Positions 47,982-60,037 of a stretch of 64,000 nt of DNA are shown here, in pieces. Below the pieces are notes generated by a model that saw only the letters and a program-made list of their open reading frames with translations, was not told the origin of the DNA and did no database searches. The position numbers and the translations under genes are program-made. Position 1 is the first letter of the stretch, and the number at the start of each line of letters is the position of its first letter. The stretch covers positions 27,563,611 through 27,627,610 of the forward strand of contig CM025850.1 in assembly GCA_003952965.2 (NCBI GenBank). Reading direction: 5' to 3'. Source of the stretch: Morella rubra. Its lineage: Eukaryota; Streptophyta; Magnoliopsida; Fagales; Myricaceae.

Positions 47982-50900
47982 CTAGATGCCCCTTCCTTGA
48001 TCACCTTTGGGCACAAATCGCCAGAGGTCCACGGCAATGTCGACTTCCTTTTTCTTATGAAATTTGTACAGTTGCGGTACATCAAACCGGAGCTGACAGA
48101 AGAAAACATAACATAAATATCGTGTTCGCAACCAAATAGTACTTGCGCATCAAACTATTGACACAGAAAAGCATGAAAGATGACTGATGATCTACCCAAG
48201 AAGATAGAGAGTCCCAAATAAGAAGAGAGGTCATAAATAGAGTTGAACCAAGTAACATTGTCTTGGTACTTCTATTGTTTCTGATCTCTCCCCATTAGAG
48301 GAAACTACTTCAGGTTATTAGTAAAAAAAAAAAGCTATCTTCACCCACCTCACATAAAACCTCAGCACTGCTAGCGTTGAAGTCCCGCAAGGCTGTCCTT
48401 TTGATATGCTGCAATGACAAAAGAAATATGAAGGCAAAAAGGGTTAAATCCACAATATATCGTCCAACATCAATTCATAAAAAAGATTATATATTTTCTT
48501 GCGGTGCTTCAGACATGTTCTGCAGTTTAAGCTTCAATTTAAGTACCCCTCATAAAAGAGCCAGGTGCAGGTTGCAAAAAGGCCGGCAATAACAAGCAAA
48601 AGCACAAACTTTAGAAAGAAAATGTCACAATACTGAACCAACCTTCCCTCTTTAATTGCGTGCTATAAAGTATACACACAGTAACATCTTAAAATACTCT
48701 CGAAACTCCTTGAGTATCTGATACAATAAATGCTTGTCTGATAGTAACTGGATAGTTGCATTCCTCTCTTTAACCAAACAACTAGTGTTATGCTTTGTAA
48801 TGACCCAAGGGAGTACTAGCCACATTTGCGCTTAGACTTCAAAAGGATTAGTATAGGTTACTTTTGAAGCCTCTTAGAATCATTATGTCTCAATGTTCTC
48901 AATGTGGGACTTACCCACTAGGAATCTGGGATGATCTCTATACCTTTATTTTCTCCTTTTCCCCACAATCCTCCCCCCCCCCCCTCTCTCCTCTGTCTCT
49001 CTCTCTCTTAAATCCTTGACACCCTTATGAGGGCCCGCCAAGCCCACATTAGTCGTTACCAAGCCACTCTTATACCATTTGTAACAACCCAAGAAGCTTC
49101 AAGAGCAATCTCAACTAGTCCTTTGAAGTCAAAGAGCACATGTGGCTAACACTCCTTTCGGTCGTTACATGCTTGGCACCATAGATGGCCCAAAAAGAAA
49201 TCATGCCGTGCTGCAACTGATCTTGAGTATTGACTCAAATAGCTAGAATTGCGACAGGAATTTACTTACATCTCTTGTCGAGGTCTTATGCAAGGAATAA
49301 ACTGCTTGAGAAGCAACCTGACAGAACAAGCAATATATGGAACATATATTAAGAAGATCAAGTATAATTGCTCAGACGCACTCCAAACATCAGACTTAAG
49401 AGACATTTCTGATTTTTACCTTCAAAGCCACAAATAGGAAATCCATATCAGCCCCCTTCTTCCGGGTTCCAAATGGAGGATTCATTACAACAGTATCAAC
49501 AATTTGGCCTGAATAAGTGATCACAAAAATAAGAGGAACAAATTATTCAAGAAATGTTAAATCATGAAGTGAACAGCTCTGTGTGATGAAACTCTAATGT
49601 TAAAAACTTCTGCCTTCCCTTCATGCATCCACACATCCACAGAAATATATTATCAATGACAGGCTCAGATGTCGTCAGTAGAAACTGTAAGAGAGATGAT
49701 CCACCAATTACACTAGTGCCCCGTTTTTCAACTTTTTTAAGTACATATACCGCAAACCATCCTAACCCCCCCGCACCAGGGCGGTCCCTCCCAAACCCCA
49801 TAAAAAAATCAAAACAGGGGAGGTGGGGAGGGAGATACTCCAACACTAGCGGAACACACATAATAACTAGCTCCCCAAATTCAAATTTACTTAACTGCTA
49901 CAATAATTTCTTAGACATTGGGACACTGGAAGTTGCTGCCATTCATGCTTCTTGTGAACATAAACATTCTCAAGGCATCTCTATCCCAAACTCATCTTCA
50001 GAAAAACAAACTATGCAAGGTGAAACCTATAACGGGCCATGCTATACAGCTGAAATATATACGCTCGCTTCCAAACTGTCTGGCAAAGTTTCTCAAGGTT
50101 CAAGATTGCAGTTAATTGCTAGAAGACAACTACCATCGACAAGAATTCACAAAATTCTACATGGAATCCAAAGCAACCCCATTGGGAGTCACGGCTCTAT
50201 AACATGAAGGCACTCTAGGTGATCAAATTTTGGACATTTTCGTTTGCAAAAATATTTTAGAAGACAATAGGATTCAACAAATATATAAAACGAACATATA
50301 AAATCTCAAAAATTCATTCACAAATACCAATACTTTTTACACAATCTCCAATAACTTTTCACACAAACTCCAATATTTTTCAAAAAAAAAATTATAACAA
50401 TATTCTCTCCATACTTTTTCACTAACTCCAATATTTTTTTATTAAACAATTACATCAAATCATCTCTCTCTACAACTTTTTACAAACTCCAATAAAAATT
50501 AAATATCTTTAAAACTTTTCACCAACTTTTACACAAAAACCTATAAAATTCCAATCTACATAAATATTCACAATTCTATTAAAATCCTAAAAATCTTTAC
50601 AAAACAAACAGCCCTTTGTCGCAAGCCTAAGAGACTTCAAATATATAAAAGTAGTGGTTTCCAGCAAGAGTGAATGCTAATGGAATTTGAACAACAGAGA
50701 AAAAACTAATTTCTATAAAATCAAATGTTGCATCCTCAAGCCAAGAAAAAAAAATGTTGCATCCTCAAGGACGAATACTATTGCTGGAAGTCTGGGGAAT
50801 TGCAAGTGTTACCCATAATATATAATCTGAATTCTGACACTTATCAAAAAAAAAATATAATCTGAATTCTGATAAATGAGTGACATCAAATATTCTGCTT

Positions 50901-52472
50901 AACAAGACAGGCAGAGGGGTAAGGGTTGAGCTAGCAAAATGTTACCTCTCCATCCCAAGTTCTTGATGTCAGACTGGATGAAATTTATGTCCAACTGCAG
51001 GTTCAAGAGATTGGCAAAGCAACAATGCATTAGTTGAATCCCCACAAATTGAAAACACATCTTACTAAGACATCCATTATTTCATCGAGAGGCTGAAACA
51101 AAATAAAAAGGGGTGTATATAGAGGTGGAGCTAGAAAACTAACACTTCGAAAAAGGAAACTTAGTAAATAAATAACCATAAGAAACCAAAACATTTGAAT
51201 CTTCAATATCCTATTCCACGAAATAATAAACATATAAAGGTAGCACAACCTAAGAGCATCAAAACCTACTGAAATCAAGAAATCAATCATACCTCAAGAT
51301 CGTCTGCATTTAATGATGCTATTCCAAGAGATTGTGAATCAATGTCGATGCCAACAACATGTCTATTCAAAGCAAACCAAGTTAAGAGCAGTTCAAATTT
51401 ACACATATGCGAAAAGTGATCAACCTGAGGTCCTAAAAACAAGTGTTTGAGTTCTTTAATAATGCAAACTCTTTTCTATGATTTTGAATTTGATTCAACT
51501 AAAGAAGTATGAAGACAAACAGAAGGTTAAAAAAAAAGTCAGGTCGTGGTGGTGAAGAAAGAGATTATGGGCCTTGATAGAATAAACAACATGGCCCAAG
51601 ATATTATACAGAGATACATAAGTGGTAAAAAAAGACGAGAAAAAGCAATTCTACATAGTTGATATGTGGGGTTACGTTTATGAATCCAGAATTAAAATCT
51701 CGGCTAAGACTTAAAGCGAAAATGAATATGAGAAACCAGAAATGAAAAACAAGGAGAACCATGGTACTCACTCTGCATCCAAAAGTGCTGCTGCAGCACC
51801 CAATGTCCCACAGCCACAACCGAAATCGGCCACTACCTTGTTGCTCACATCCCCAAATGAATTCTCGGCCTGATATGTTTCAATCATGTCAGACGCGAAA
51901 GCGAAAAGGTAATACAACAACAATGTGATTCCATAATGTTGAATCCGGCAACAATCACCGGAAAAGGTCGCTTTCGGCATTACGCACACAAATAACAGCC
52001 ATGCGATTAGCCCGTGTAAACGCAACTTTAAAATAGCGAAGTAATAAGTGGCTTCTCAGCTTTAGAATTTAAAGAGATTGTATAATAGCTTTAATTTACC
52101 AGCCGATAAGCATTACCGACAAAGACCAAAATCAGAAAACGAATAATATGAATGGAGAGACGGATGGTTGAAGCAAAAGAGTCAGAGACAGGGAAGGAAC
52201 GCGATAGTAAGAGCTATAAGAAAAAGTAGGAGGAGCGAGAGAGTGTTACAGTGAAAAGCATGCGAGAGGCAATGTGAGGTCCAGTTGGGTATTGCTCCAG
52301 CTCCACCTGCGGCGGTGAAACTCACACAGGATCATCAGGAAGCGACTCTAAAACTGCTATGCACGCTAAATCACTCCGTTGGCGGTTCATAGAGAGGGAA
52401 AGAGAGAGAAACCTTGGGGTTGGAGAACTGTTGAAGATCACCGAGGAGGCCTTCTAGTTGCTTCAGCTTCAT
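47982..52472 (-). CDS. METTL5: METTL5-type 18S rRNA N6-adenosine methyltransferase, nine exons
   Basis: Cytosolic enzyme that methylates an adenosine of 18S rRNA, with TRMT112 as partner in studied species. Minus-strand exons: 52413-52472, 52250-52306, 51772-51869, 51293-51362, 50946-50994, 49420-49508, 49270-49317, 48349-48408 and 47982-48092. They sum to 642 bases in frame, or 213 aa, the usual METTL5 size. MKLKQLEGLL at the start and EQYPTGPHIASRMLF (residues 23-38) are family blocks. The SAM-binding motif DFGCGCG lies at 54-60, an acidic GIDID block follows, and the catalytic NPPFGT starts at 121. The C-terminus ends DIAVDLWRFVPKG. All splice sites are GT...AG, and I see no lesion. Intron 7 contains a 374-bp inserted element. 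Confidence 0.93.
48796..49169. mobile_element. 374-bp element with inverted ends and 5-bp target duplication, in a METTL5 intron
   Basis: Begins TGTAATGACCCAAGGGAGT and ends, inverted, TGTAACGACCGAAAGGAGT. The arms match for about 75 bases. It is flanked on both sides by TGCTT (48791-48795 and 49170-49174). The inner part holds a C13 run and CT repeats. TG...CA ends and a 5-bp duplication suggest an LTR-type origin (solo LTR or TRIM), while the inverted arms look like a foldback element. The right ~90 bases (TGTAACAACC...GGTCGTTACA) are themselves bounded by short inverted ends. Confidence 0.75.
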
Positions 52473-53605
52473 CTTTTGTGCGTCGAAGAATCCCGGAGAA
52501 AAAACACGCAGACCCACAGACGCACAGGCGAAGAGCCGGTCAGCCAGAGAGGGGAGAGAGGATTAAAAAGAAAACTAATATACTTGCTAAAATGAAAAAA
52601 GAAAGAAAGCCCAAAAAAAAATAACTAACTTTATCCGAGTTGAAGAATTTTTTTTATATGAAGGTTTTTTTTCTTTTTTTTTTTTTCATATTCGTGTTTT
52701 CTTTTTGATAATTTATTCGTGTTTTCTTTATCAACGCATACGCCCAATGCTTAGAAAAATTTTAGGTTATAAGGGTTCCACGATGGAAACTTCATGTTAT
52801 GGTCTGGAGAATGATAGGTTGGAATTTTACTCGGCCTCCACTTAAGTGAACCCGGCCCGAATGAAAAAACCTGTGGCCCACAAATAACGAGATTTGCCGG
52901 CTTGTCTCAAGCGCTAAGAAGACTGAGGCCCAATCTAGGCTCCCTATGAACAAATTTGGCCCGCACAGCTCTAACTGCGATGAAAGAACTTCGCCGGTTG
53001 AGGTGACGCCTCCTCCTTCCCCGACACGAAAAAGGTTCTTCCTTAATGGAGCATCCAATCAACAAGAAAGAAGGAAGTAATTATCATCGATCCAAATGGC
53101 ACACTCTGCAATAGACTGAAAGGATGACCTTTCTTTAGAGATAGCGTAAAAGGGAGTCATGCCTAAATGTCATCTCGCCTTCCACTCCAAAGCAGTCATC
53201 CTCAGGGAAAAGGTCCAAGACACAAGACTACGCACTGTAGGAGAAGACGTGAGATGTCACCTCAAAAAAAAAAACCTTCTCTCTCTAACTGGCCTAACAG
53301 TCAAAGCACCTAAGTCCTTTCTGGTATGAAAAGTGAGGGGGAGACTGGCTTTATACAATTTTTCAGCTTATCAGACAACTGATTTTGGTTTGTTTGTTTA
53401 CCGAAATTTTGAAGGTTTTTTTTAAAATTTTTAAATTTTTTTAAATGATAAAATTTATTAGATATGTGAAAAGTGTAAAGTGTATGTATAAAAGTGTAAA
53501 GTTATTAGAATTTATGAAATATATTTGGTGTGGTGAAATTTTAGACACCTAAAAAATTAGAGAAACAAACACTCTCCTTTACAATCGGAGGCTGGCTAAG
53601 AGAGG

Positions 53606-53647
<42 letters not shown>

Positions 53648-55186
53648 TTATCATCGGAGGCTGACTCTACAGGAAGCTCCCTTCGAGTTTTTCATATTGG
53701 CAAAGTCTCTCTACAGCCCATTGCTGTTTAGGTGGGCCAGATTTGTCTGACATCATCATAGAAAGTAGCTGGAAAATGTCGATGTTACTTGAATATCTTT
53801 ACGCTAAGCTTTCATTTTTCTTCTTCGCTTGGATTGAGACTATAATTCATTGTTTCCTTTATTTACTCAAAATACATTGGCAACATTACACAAATTTATT
53901 GTCGTTTCGCCGTGGATATGTTTTTATGTGGTTAGGCGAGATTCGAATTAGTAACTTATCAAGCAGTAAGTGAGGAGATCCAGGACTACATGGCATTTTG
54001 CTTTAGATCCATCGGAGTGGCCCAAAAGCTTCAAGATAACAATTCGTTCACTACTTTGTAGTGAGAGGAGACGATTTATTTTCTTCTTTAATCCTCGTAT
54101 CTTTCGCCTTATAACCTTAATTCGTTAGGATTACGCAATGTCCCCTCCAGAAAAGACGTCTTCTAAGAACCAAATCACAGTTTAGGAAGCCTTTACTATG
54201 GCGACGTGCGCTGTTGTATGACATTTGTTGCCGCAAATATAATCTACAGTCTCACGAGAAAGCATTAAGCTCACACCACCTTCCTCAAGTTCCCTACCGT
54301 CGCAATCCCAGTTTTCTCCTTTCTCACTGTTCTATAAAAAAAAACCCTGATCCAGTCATTGTTTTTGGCTTGTAAAAAGCAGTCCTTTCTCGCAAGAATA
54401 CGCCTGTCACCGCAGTTACCCATTTTATCAACCAGTAACAAGTACGCACTGTACATGTCTCCCAACCACCCACCATCCCATCATCTTATGAGGGCGAGAA
54501 AAGCTAAGCTCTGCTTAGTTCTTGCATCAACTTCCAGCATGCTCCCTTTACTTCCCAGTTCCCCACCCATCAACCTTTCTATGGAGGTACCCCAAAATTC
54601 ACCAACAAACTAAGCTTCCATGTTCTTTTCTTCCGGATGTCGTGCATTTTCAAAGTGAAAAAAGAAAAGGAAAACAAAAAGCCTTGAACCGGTATTAGCT
54701 ATTGTTAAGTAGTGTTTCCTTCAAGACCTGCAACAATGGAGAAAATGGGCTACAGACTTCTTTTTTTCTTTTTGTCCACAGTCGCAGCAACCTGAGAAGC
54801 ACTTCAATATCAGAATATGCCCCAGCAATCAAACGAGGCTTCAACCTCATCATGAGAGAGCGCGCGGGGGTGGGGGGGATGCGACAGCAAACAAACCATT
54901 TACATAATATTGTAACACCTTAACAACCGGCAATCATATTGATATTACATGCAGAATGAGAGCGGAGAGGGGCCAAACCTAAGAAACCTGGAACCATCTA
55001 GATAATATATCTCGCCTACTACATTGTTTTTCCAGTACAATCTTCAATAATCAGAACCATATGTAAAAAGGAAAGCATGGGACCGATTTCAAGGCCCATT
55101 GATGGCTTTCAGCATTAAGATAGAAACCACTTCCAATATCATACGCTTAACTACAATATAGGACTGCATACCGCGGTGGTGTTGCA
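52473..55186. other. intergenic between METTL5 and Aux/IAA
   Basis: The METTL5 5' flank is at 52473-52560. An A37 run at 53606-53642 is flanked by two copies of ATCGGAGGCTG (about 53584 and 53653), as left by a poly(A) insertion. 53375-53575 is AT-rich with one MITE-like end (AGAAACAAACACTC). No gene is seen. Confidence 0.45.
53606..53642. repeat. poly(A) tract flanked by a short direct repeat
   Basis: About 37 A in a row, between two ATCGGAGGCTG copies. Confidence 0.85.
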
Positions 55187-58100
55187 CTAGTCACGGTTTC
55201 TGAACTTTTCCATTGCCCTTGGGGCTGCAAAAAAGCAGTAGAGAAAACATTAGTTAGTGAAGTTTGGCCCAAGACTCACTTGTATTTGTTAATGACTTCA
55301 TCCAGTAAACAAAAGCAACAGGATAAGGGACTGCTGAAGCAAGAAAATAAGGCATGCTATAATTTTCTGTGCAGCAAATATATCATAAAACAAATACGAA
55401 ATTGTTATCACAGATCTGTACCAACGACATAATATGATGTAGCACATACCTAGGCCAATAGCCTCTGAACTCTTCATAATCCTTAGCCTCCTACAGGAGT
55501 CAGTGAACATCCTGCAAAAAATTGACAATGTAATGGGAATGAATACTATTTCACTTGTCATCATGGCTAAGGTTTGGTGAGCAAGGCAATCTTTACTGCA
55601 AAATAATAAAGCACAGAACAAGTCAGAGAAAATAATATTCAGCTCAAGTCAGGACCACATATTAATTATTAAGGAGTCACAATTGGAACTTGAAATTTGC
55701 CTAGTCATCTCAAATAACCAGTGCATTTCTCCCCAAGTCCAAATAAATATGTTTAGAGGTAAAAGTATTTGTTCCTGTGCGAACTATGTTGGGTCAAATG
55801 CAGGGATAAGTAACGTGAATAGGGAATAAGCAAGAATACTCCCACAGCATCAATATTCTCAACCGATGATAACACAATGACTACAAAGATAGCCTGATTA
55901 AGTTGACAAGTTCATGGTCTGGATAGAGGAGCCCCTCTGTCTACCAAATACGATCTCTCAAGATATTTTCAGATCTGTAATATGCCATTATTTGAGAATT
56001 AAGATATTGAGGACTATTGAGTTCATCAGATATGGACATCCCCTGGGGCCTGGGGGTTTGATCAGATACTTTGCAGCAGTTTTGAGTTGAGAATAATACT
56101 TACTCCCAGGGAACATCACCAACTAACATCCAATCACCATCTTTGTCTTCATAGGTGAGTACATATTCAGAACCATGAAGGAGATCCATTAACCGACTCT
56201 CACTCAATCCATCTCTGCTTGGAACTCCATGCGAGCCACACTGACCTGATCCAGTAGAAACAAACTTTTCACTCGCCTAGAAAACAGTAACAAATAAACA
56301 ACTTTTCACTCCCTCCAAACAAAAAGCATACATGCACATGTATGCATCATCACTGGGATTTGGTGTTACATAGATTCATATGCATGCAGGACACTTTTTT
56401 CTTATGGATAGTATCACAATATCATAAAAGTATCCCCTAATTGCTTCCTGATAATGTCCAGTTCACTAAAGTTCATTTCTTATCTAATATCTCCACTTTT
56501 CAGCTATGTCAACCAACTAGTTCTGATTAAGGTTTCAGCTATTCGAATGATATCATCAAGCAGAATACAGTACATTATTTCCACATCATATGAAAAGCTC
56601 ATTTTTCCTATTATGTCCATAGCATGTTATCTATCGATTATGGTTCTGTAGGCTTCAAATGAGACTATTTGCTTTTCGAACTAAAAAACCACCTGATTAC
56701 GCATTAGCTAATTCAAGGTAGTATGTGCATAATACACCACTGGCTAGTTAGTGCTAATACTATGTTAGACATTTCCCTCATTTAGGGTACCATAGGACAT
56801 ATGAGGAGATCCCTGTTGCTTCTCACTCCCTGCCCCCTTCCAAAATTCTTGTCTGAAGAAGATGCTAACATGTTTCATGTCCAAGGTAAAAGCTACTTTA
56901 ACTTCTGATGACTCAAACAGCAAGCACCTTTAAACTTTTTCTACTACCTAGCTAAAAATCAATCATAGTAGCGGATGGATCTGCTGAGAGAGGAGAGAAG
57001 AGAGAGAGAGAGAGAGAGAGGATTAGAAAGTTTAGAGAAGCTGACAAGGAACATATGAATCTTTGCAAAGAGGAAGTTACCAATTGTAAAACAGCTGAAC
57101 ATCTTTTCCAATGCTGAAGAGAGTTCCCTATAGCTGCCATAGGTTTTGAGATCAACTTTTCTCAGGTATGGAGCACCATCCATGCTGACTTTGACATAAA
57201 GACATCCAGATCCCAATTTGCCCTCCGTGTCGTCATCATTCTTTGGAGGCTGAGGAGCCATTGAATTCTTCCGGAAAGAACGAATTGGTGGCCATCCCAC
57301 AACCTGTGCCCTGTCACAAACATAAAAACACATCAAAAGAAAATTAATTATTCTGGAATTCGTCAGAGTAGCTTTTTTTGACTTCTTGGGTAATGCAATA
57401 CAGATTTGGCAATCAAGAGAGATTTTATTTCCTTTATTAAGTGCCAGACTGGGGAAATTGCAACGCAGTAAGACTTAGCTAATACTAATACATCAGAGAC
57501 ATATCTCATACTCCAAAATTACAAGTACGGCTACTCTAACTACGAAAAGTAGTATTGCGAGAGGGGTCTTGAGACCAAATTATGCAACACAAAGACCTTT
57601 TGAAAAAGCGAAGTAACCAAATTGGCTAGTTTCATTTAGGAAACATATACAAGATACAAGCAGGATTCCCTCAAGGTGTAAAAGAATAATCATGTAAAAC
57701 AACTGTCAGATGGGGAAAGAAAGCTCTAAAAAAGCACATCACCCTTCAAAAATTCTTCTCGTCTCAATTTGGTTACTGGTACAAGTTCAAAGAAAATGAT
57801 TCAAAATCCAGAACATAAAATAAAACGACTTTTTACCATTCGCGAACTTCAAGAAATTGACCTGGTGGAGTCTACTTTATTGTTTATTTACAATCAGTTT
57901 TGATTTAAAACTTTTGGCCTGCGTAACTGGAACAGAAGCAATACAATTCGATTGGTATTTCTTTTGTTTCCCAATATTTTCCCAGGAAGGAGTGGACAGC
58001 TACAGAAAGAAAAAAGTAAAATGGATACAAAAGAAAACACATGAAGAAGCATTCAGAACACAGCAAGAAAATCAGCAAGTAAAAACTACAAACATTATAT

Positions 58101-58715
58101 AAGAAGGGAAAATGATAGGAGGGGAATGAAAAATCAGCTGCCACTTACTTTTTTCCATTCACTATTTTCTTTAGAAAATAGAATAGTAAAAGGAAACTAC
58201 GAGAATAATTACTTTGCAGCAGGAGCAGAGAGCTGGGACTTCTTCTCCTGCAACGGCTTAGGCGACTGAGGAGCGACACCATCCTTCAGAACTGGACCAC
58301 CCAAACCAGTGTTCTGATTGGCACAGTCGGAGCCACCCCCTAGACCACTCTTCCCCGCGCCGTTAACACCTCTGGGAGAGAACAAGTTGCCACCTTTACA
58401 CAACTCAGCTTCAGATCCACCACTCCCAGAGAAAACCCACTTCCCAGAGCCTCCATCAATGGCGTCAGAGAAGCCCCTTTTGGCTCCAGACACAACCAAC
58501 AAACTCTTCAGCACCCCATGAGGGTACCCGGCCTTATCCTCCGCCACCACTCCGTTACCTCGTCCCGGCGACTCGGACCCGGGAAGGCCCAGTCTCAGCT
58601 CAGTGGCCTTCATGTTCAGGCCCCCCCTGGCCCCATTAGACGGCCTCTCAGAGCCTTCCATCGAAGGAGGAGCCTCTGACAAGCCTATGTAATCATGCTC
58701 CAAAGGCACAGACAT
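55187..58715 (-). CDS. Aux/IAA auxin-responsive repressor, IAA8/9/27 type, five exons
   Basis: Nuclear repressor of ARF transcription factors that is degraded on auxin binding to TIR1/AFB. Minus-strand exons 58213-58715, 57081-57310, 56104-56245, 55450-55511 and 55187-55224 sum to 975 bases, or 324 aa. I start at ATG 58713-58715 ([14 protein letters not shown]), the IAA27-like N-terminus. The frame stays open 54 bases further up but only to a TTG. Domain I has the EAR motif LRLGL at 40-44 (TOPLESS binding), domain II the degron VGWPPIR at 172-178, and domains III/IV the PB1 fold with [16 protein letters not shown] and the acidic [16 protein letters not shown] loop. A bipartite basic signal is suggested by the KR in SGAKRGF and by the SFRKN run. 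All junctions are GT...AG. The gene looks intact. From remembered synteny next to PETs it matches IAA27. Confidence 0.93.
57000..57022. repeat. (GA)n microsatellite in Aux/IAA intron 2
   Basis: Run of GA units just downstream of exon 2. Confidence 0.85.
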
Positions 58716-58929
58716 CAAAGCGTCACCAAACGTTAAATTCACAGCACTAACACTCCCAGAATGCCCCAAATGCGAAGAAGAAGAAAAAGAGAAGAAAGGA
58801 AGAAAATGAAGAAACAGTTTAGACCAGTGACTCAGGTATGTAGGGTGTAAAAGGCTAATGGGCTGGTTATGATCATGAAGATGAGGAAAGAGAAGCTTCT
58901 CGGGGCTTTTGCCACTCTCTTTTGTTCTA

Positions 58930-58955
58930 TACTCTCTCTCTCTCTCTCTCTCTCT
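58930..58955. repeat. (CT)n microsatellite in the Aux/IAA leader
   Basis: About twelve CT units (GA on the gene strand) some 220 bases before the start codon, a common feature of plant 5' UTRs and core promoters. Confidence 0.85.
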
Positions 58956-59523
58956 TGCGGAGCACTGTAAATCTGAAAAGGAAATTTTATATGTATTTGA
59001 AAATTCATACGGGAAAGAGATGGTATAAAGAGGAAAAATGAACTGTTTCGCTTTTTACGTTTTTTAAAATGTGTTTGCTTCTTTTTAGGAGTGTTTTTTT
59101 GGTTTTTTATTTTTCGTGAACCTTTTTGTGGGCAACCACTCCGACAAGTCACAGAACATCTCCCGGACAGCTTTCCAATGACACCCTTTTCTTTAATCCC
59201 AAAAAAGAAAATTAATCTTTAATTTTGTTTTCTGAGTTCTCTAGTCCGGAGATGCTATCGTGTTCGTGATAATGCTAATATGCGCCGGGGAAACCGAAAG
59301 GACCGGAACAGAGAGCTCAGAGGAGGGGAATCGCAGATAGGGATAGGACGAGCCGTGACGCTGTGGAATTGCCAAAATTGCTCAGACTTTCAAGCGGGAA
59401 GTGAGCAGAAAATCGCTACGGAGGAGAAATGGCCAAGATCTTTTGGCGGATATGGTGTTTGGATACTCGGAAAAGCTCGAATGGTGCTGGAAAGTGAGGG
59501 AATTTTGAGAAAGCTGACACGGG

Positions 59524-59529
59524 GAGACA
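59524..59529 (-). promoter_or_regulatory. candidate auxin response element
   Basis: TGTCTC on the gene strand about 810 bases upstream of the Aux/IAA start codon. It is the classical ARF-binding core, but a 6-mer can occur by chance. Confidence 0.3.
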
Positions 59530-60031
59530 AAAATCCCTTGTTTGGCCTCGGATCTTAAACGTATCAGAGGGAAGACAACAAAAGACAAATGAAAAAAGAA
59601 AAGAGAAAAGAATCGGAAGCGAAAAACGGCAGTTCGAGGAACTGAAAAGAGAGAGCTTTCTGTGGCTGAAAGACAACTGACTTATGTGGGTGTGAACTAT
59701 GCCATTGTACGGCTCTTTGTTTTGTTTGGTTCTCGGGATTGTCTGGATTTTCCCGGAAAAAAGATTTTGCTATTGTCTTTTCTTGGAGGGCGGGAAAAGT
59801 TACGAGCTACAAGTGAATTCTTTTTCTTTTTTAAAATTTTTCAATAGATGAAAAATGAAATATTTTCACATGTAAAATATGACCAAAAATCATATTCAAA
59901 GAACAGGAAGACGGTAATTAGGTTTCAAAAATCGCAGACAAAAAAACCAACGAGAAGAACAGAAGAAACAAACAATAATAAAAAGTCTTGCACGGTTTTA
60001 AAGAAGTCCACGCGAGGAGATGGGTTGGTGG

Positions 60032-60037
60032 GAGACA
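60032..60037 (-). promoter_or_regulatory. candidate auxin response element
   Basis: Second TGTCTC in the same orientation, about 1.3 kb upstream of the Aux/IAA start codon. The same caution applies. Confidence 0.25.

Noticed and set aside
58713..58769. Upstream extension of the Aux/IAA reading frame by 18 codons
   Set aside because: The extension starts at TTG rather than ATG. The ATG at 58713-58715 gives the family's usual N-terminus.
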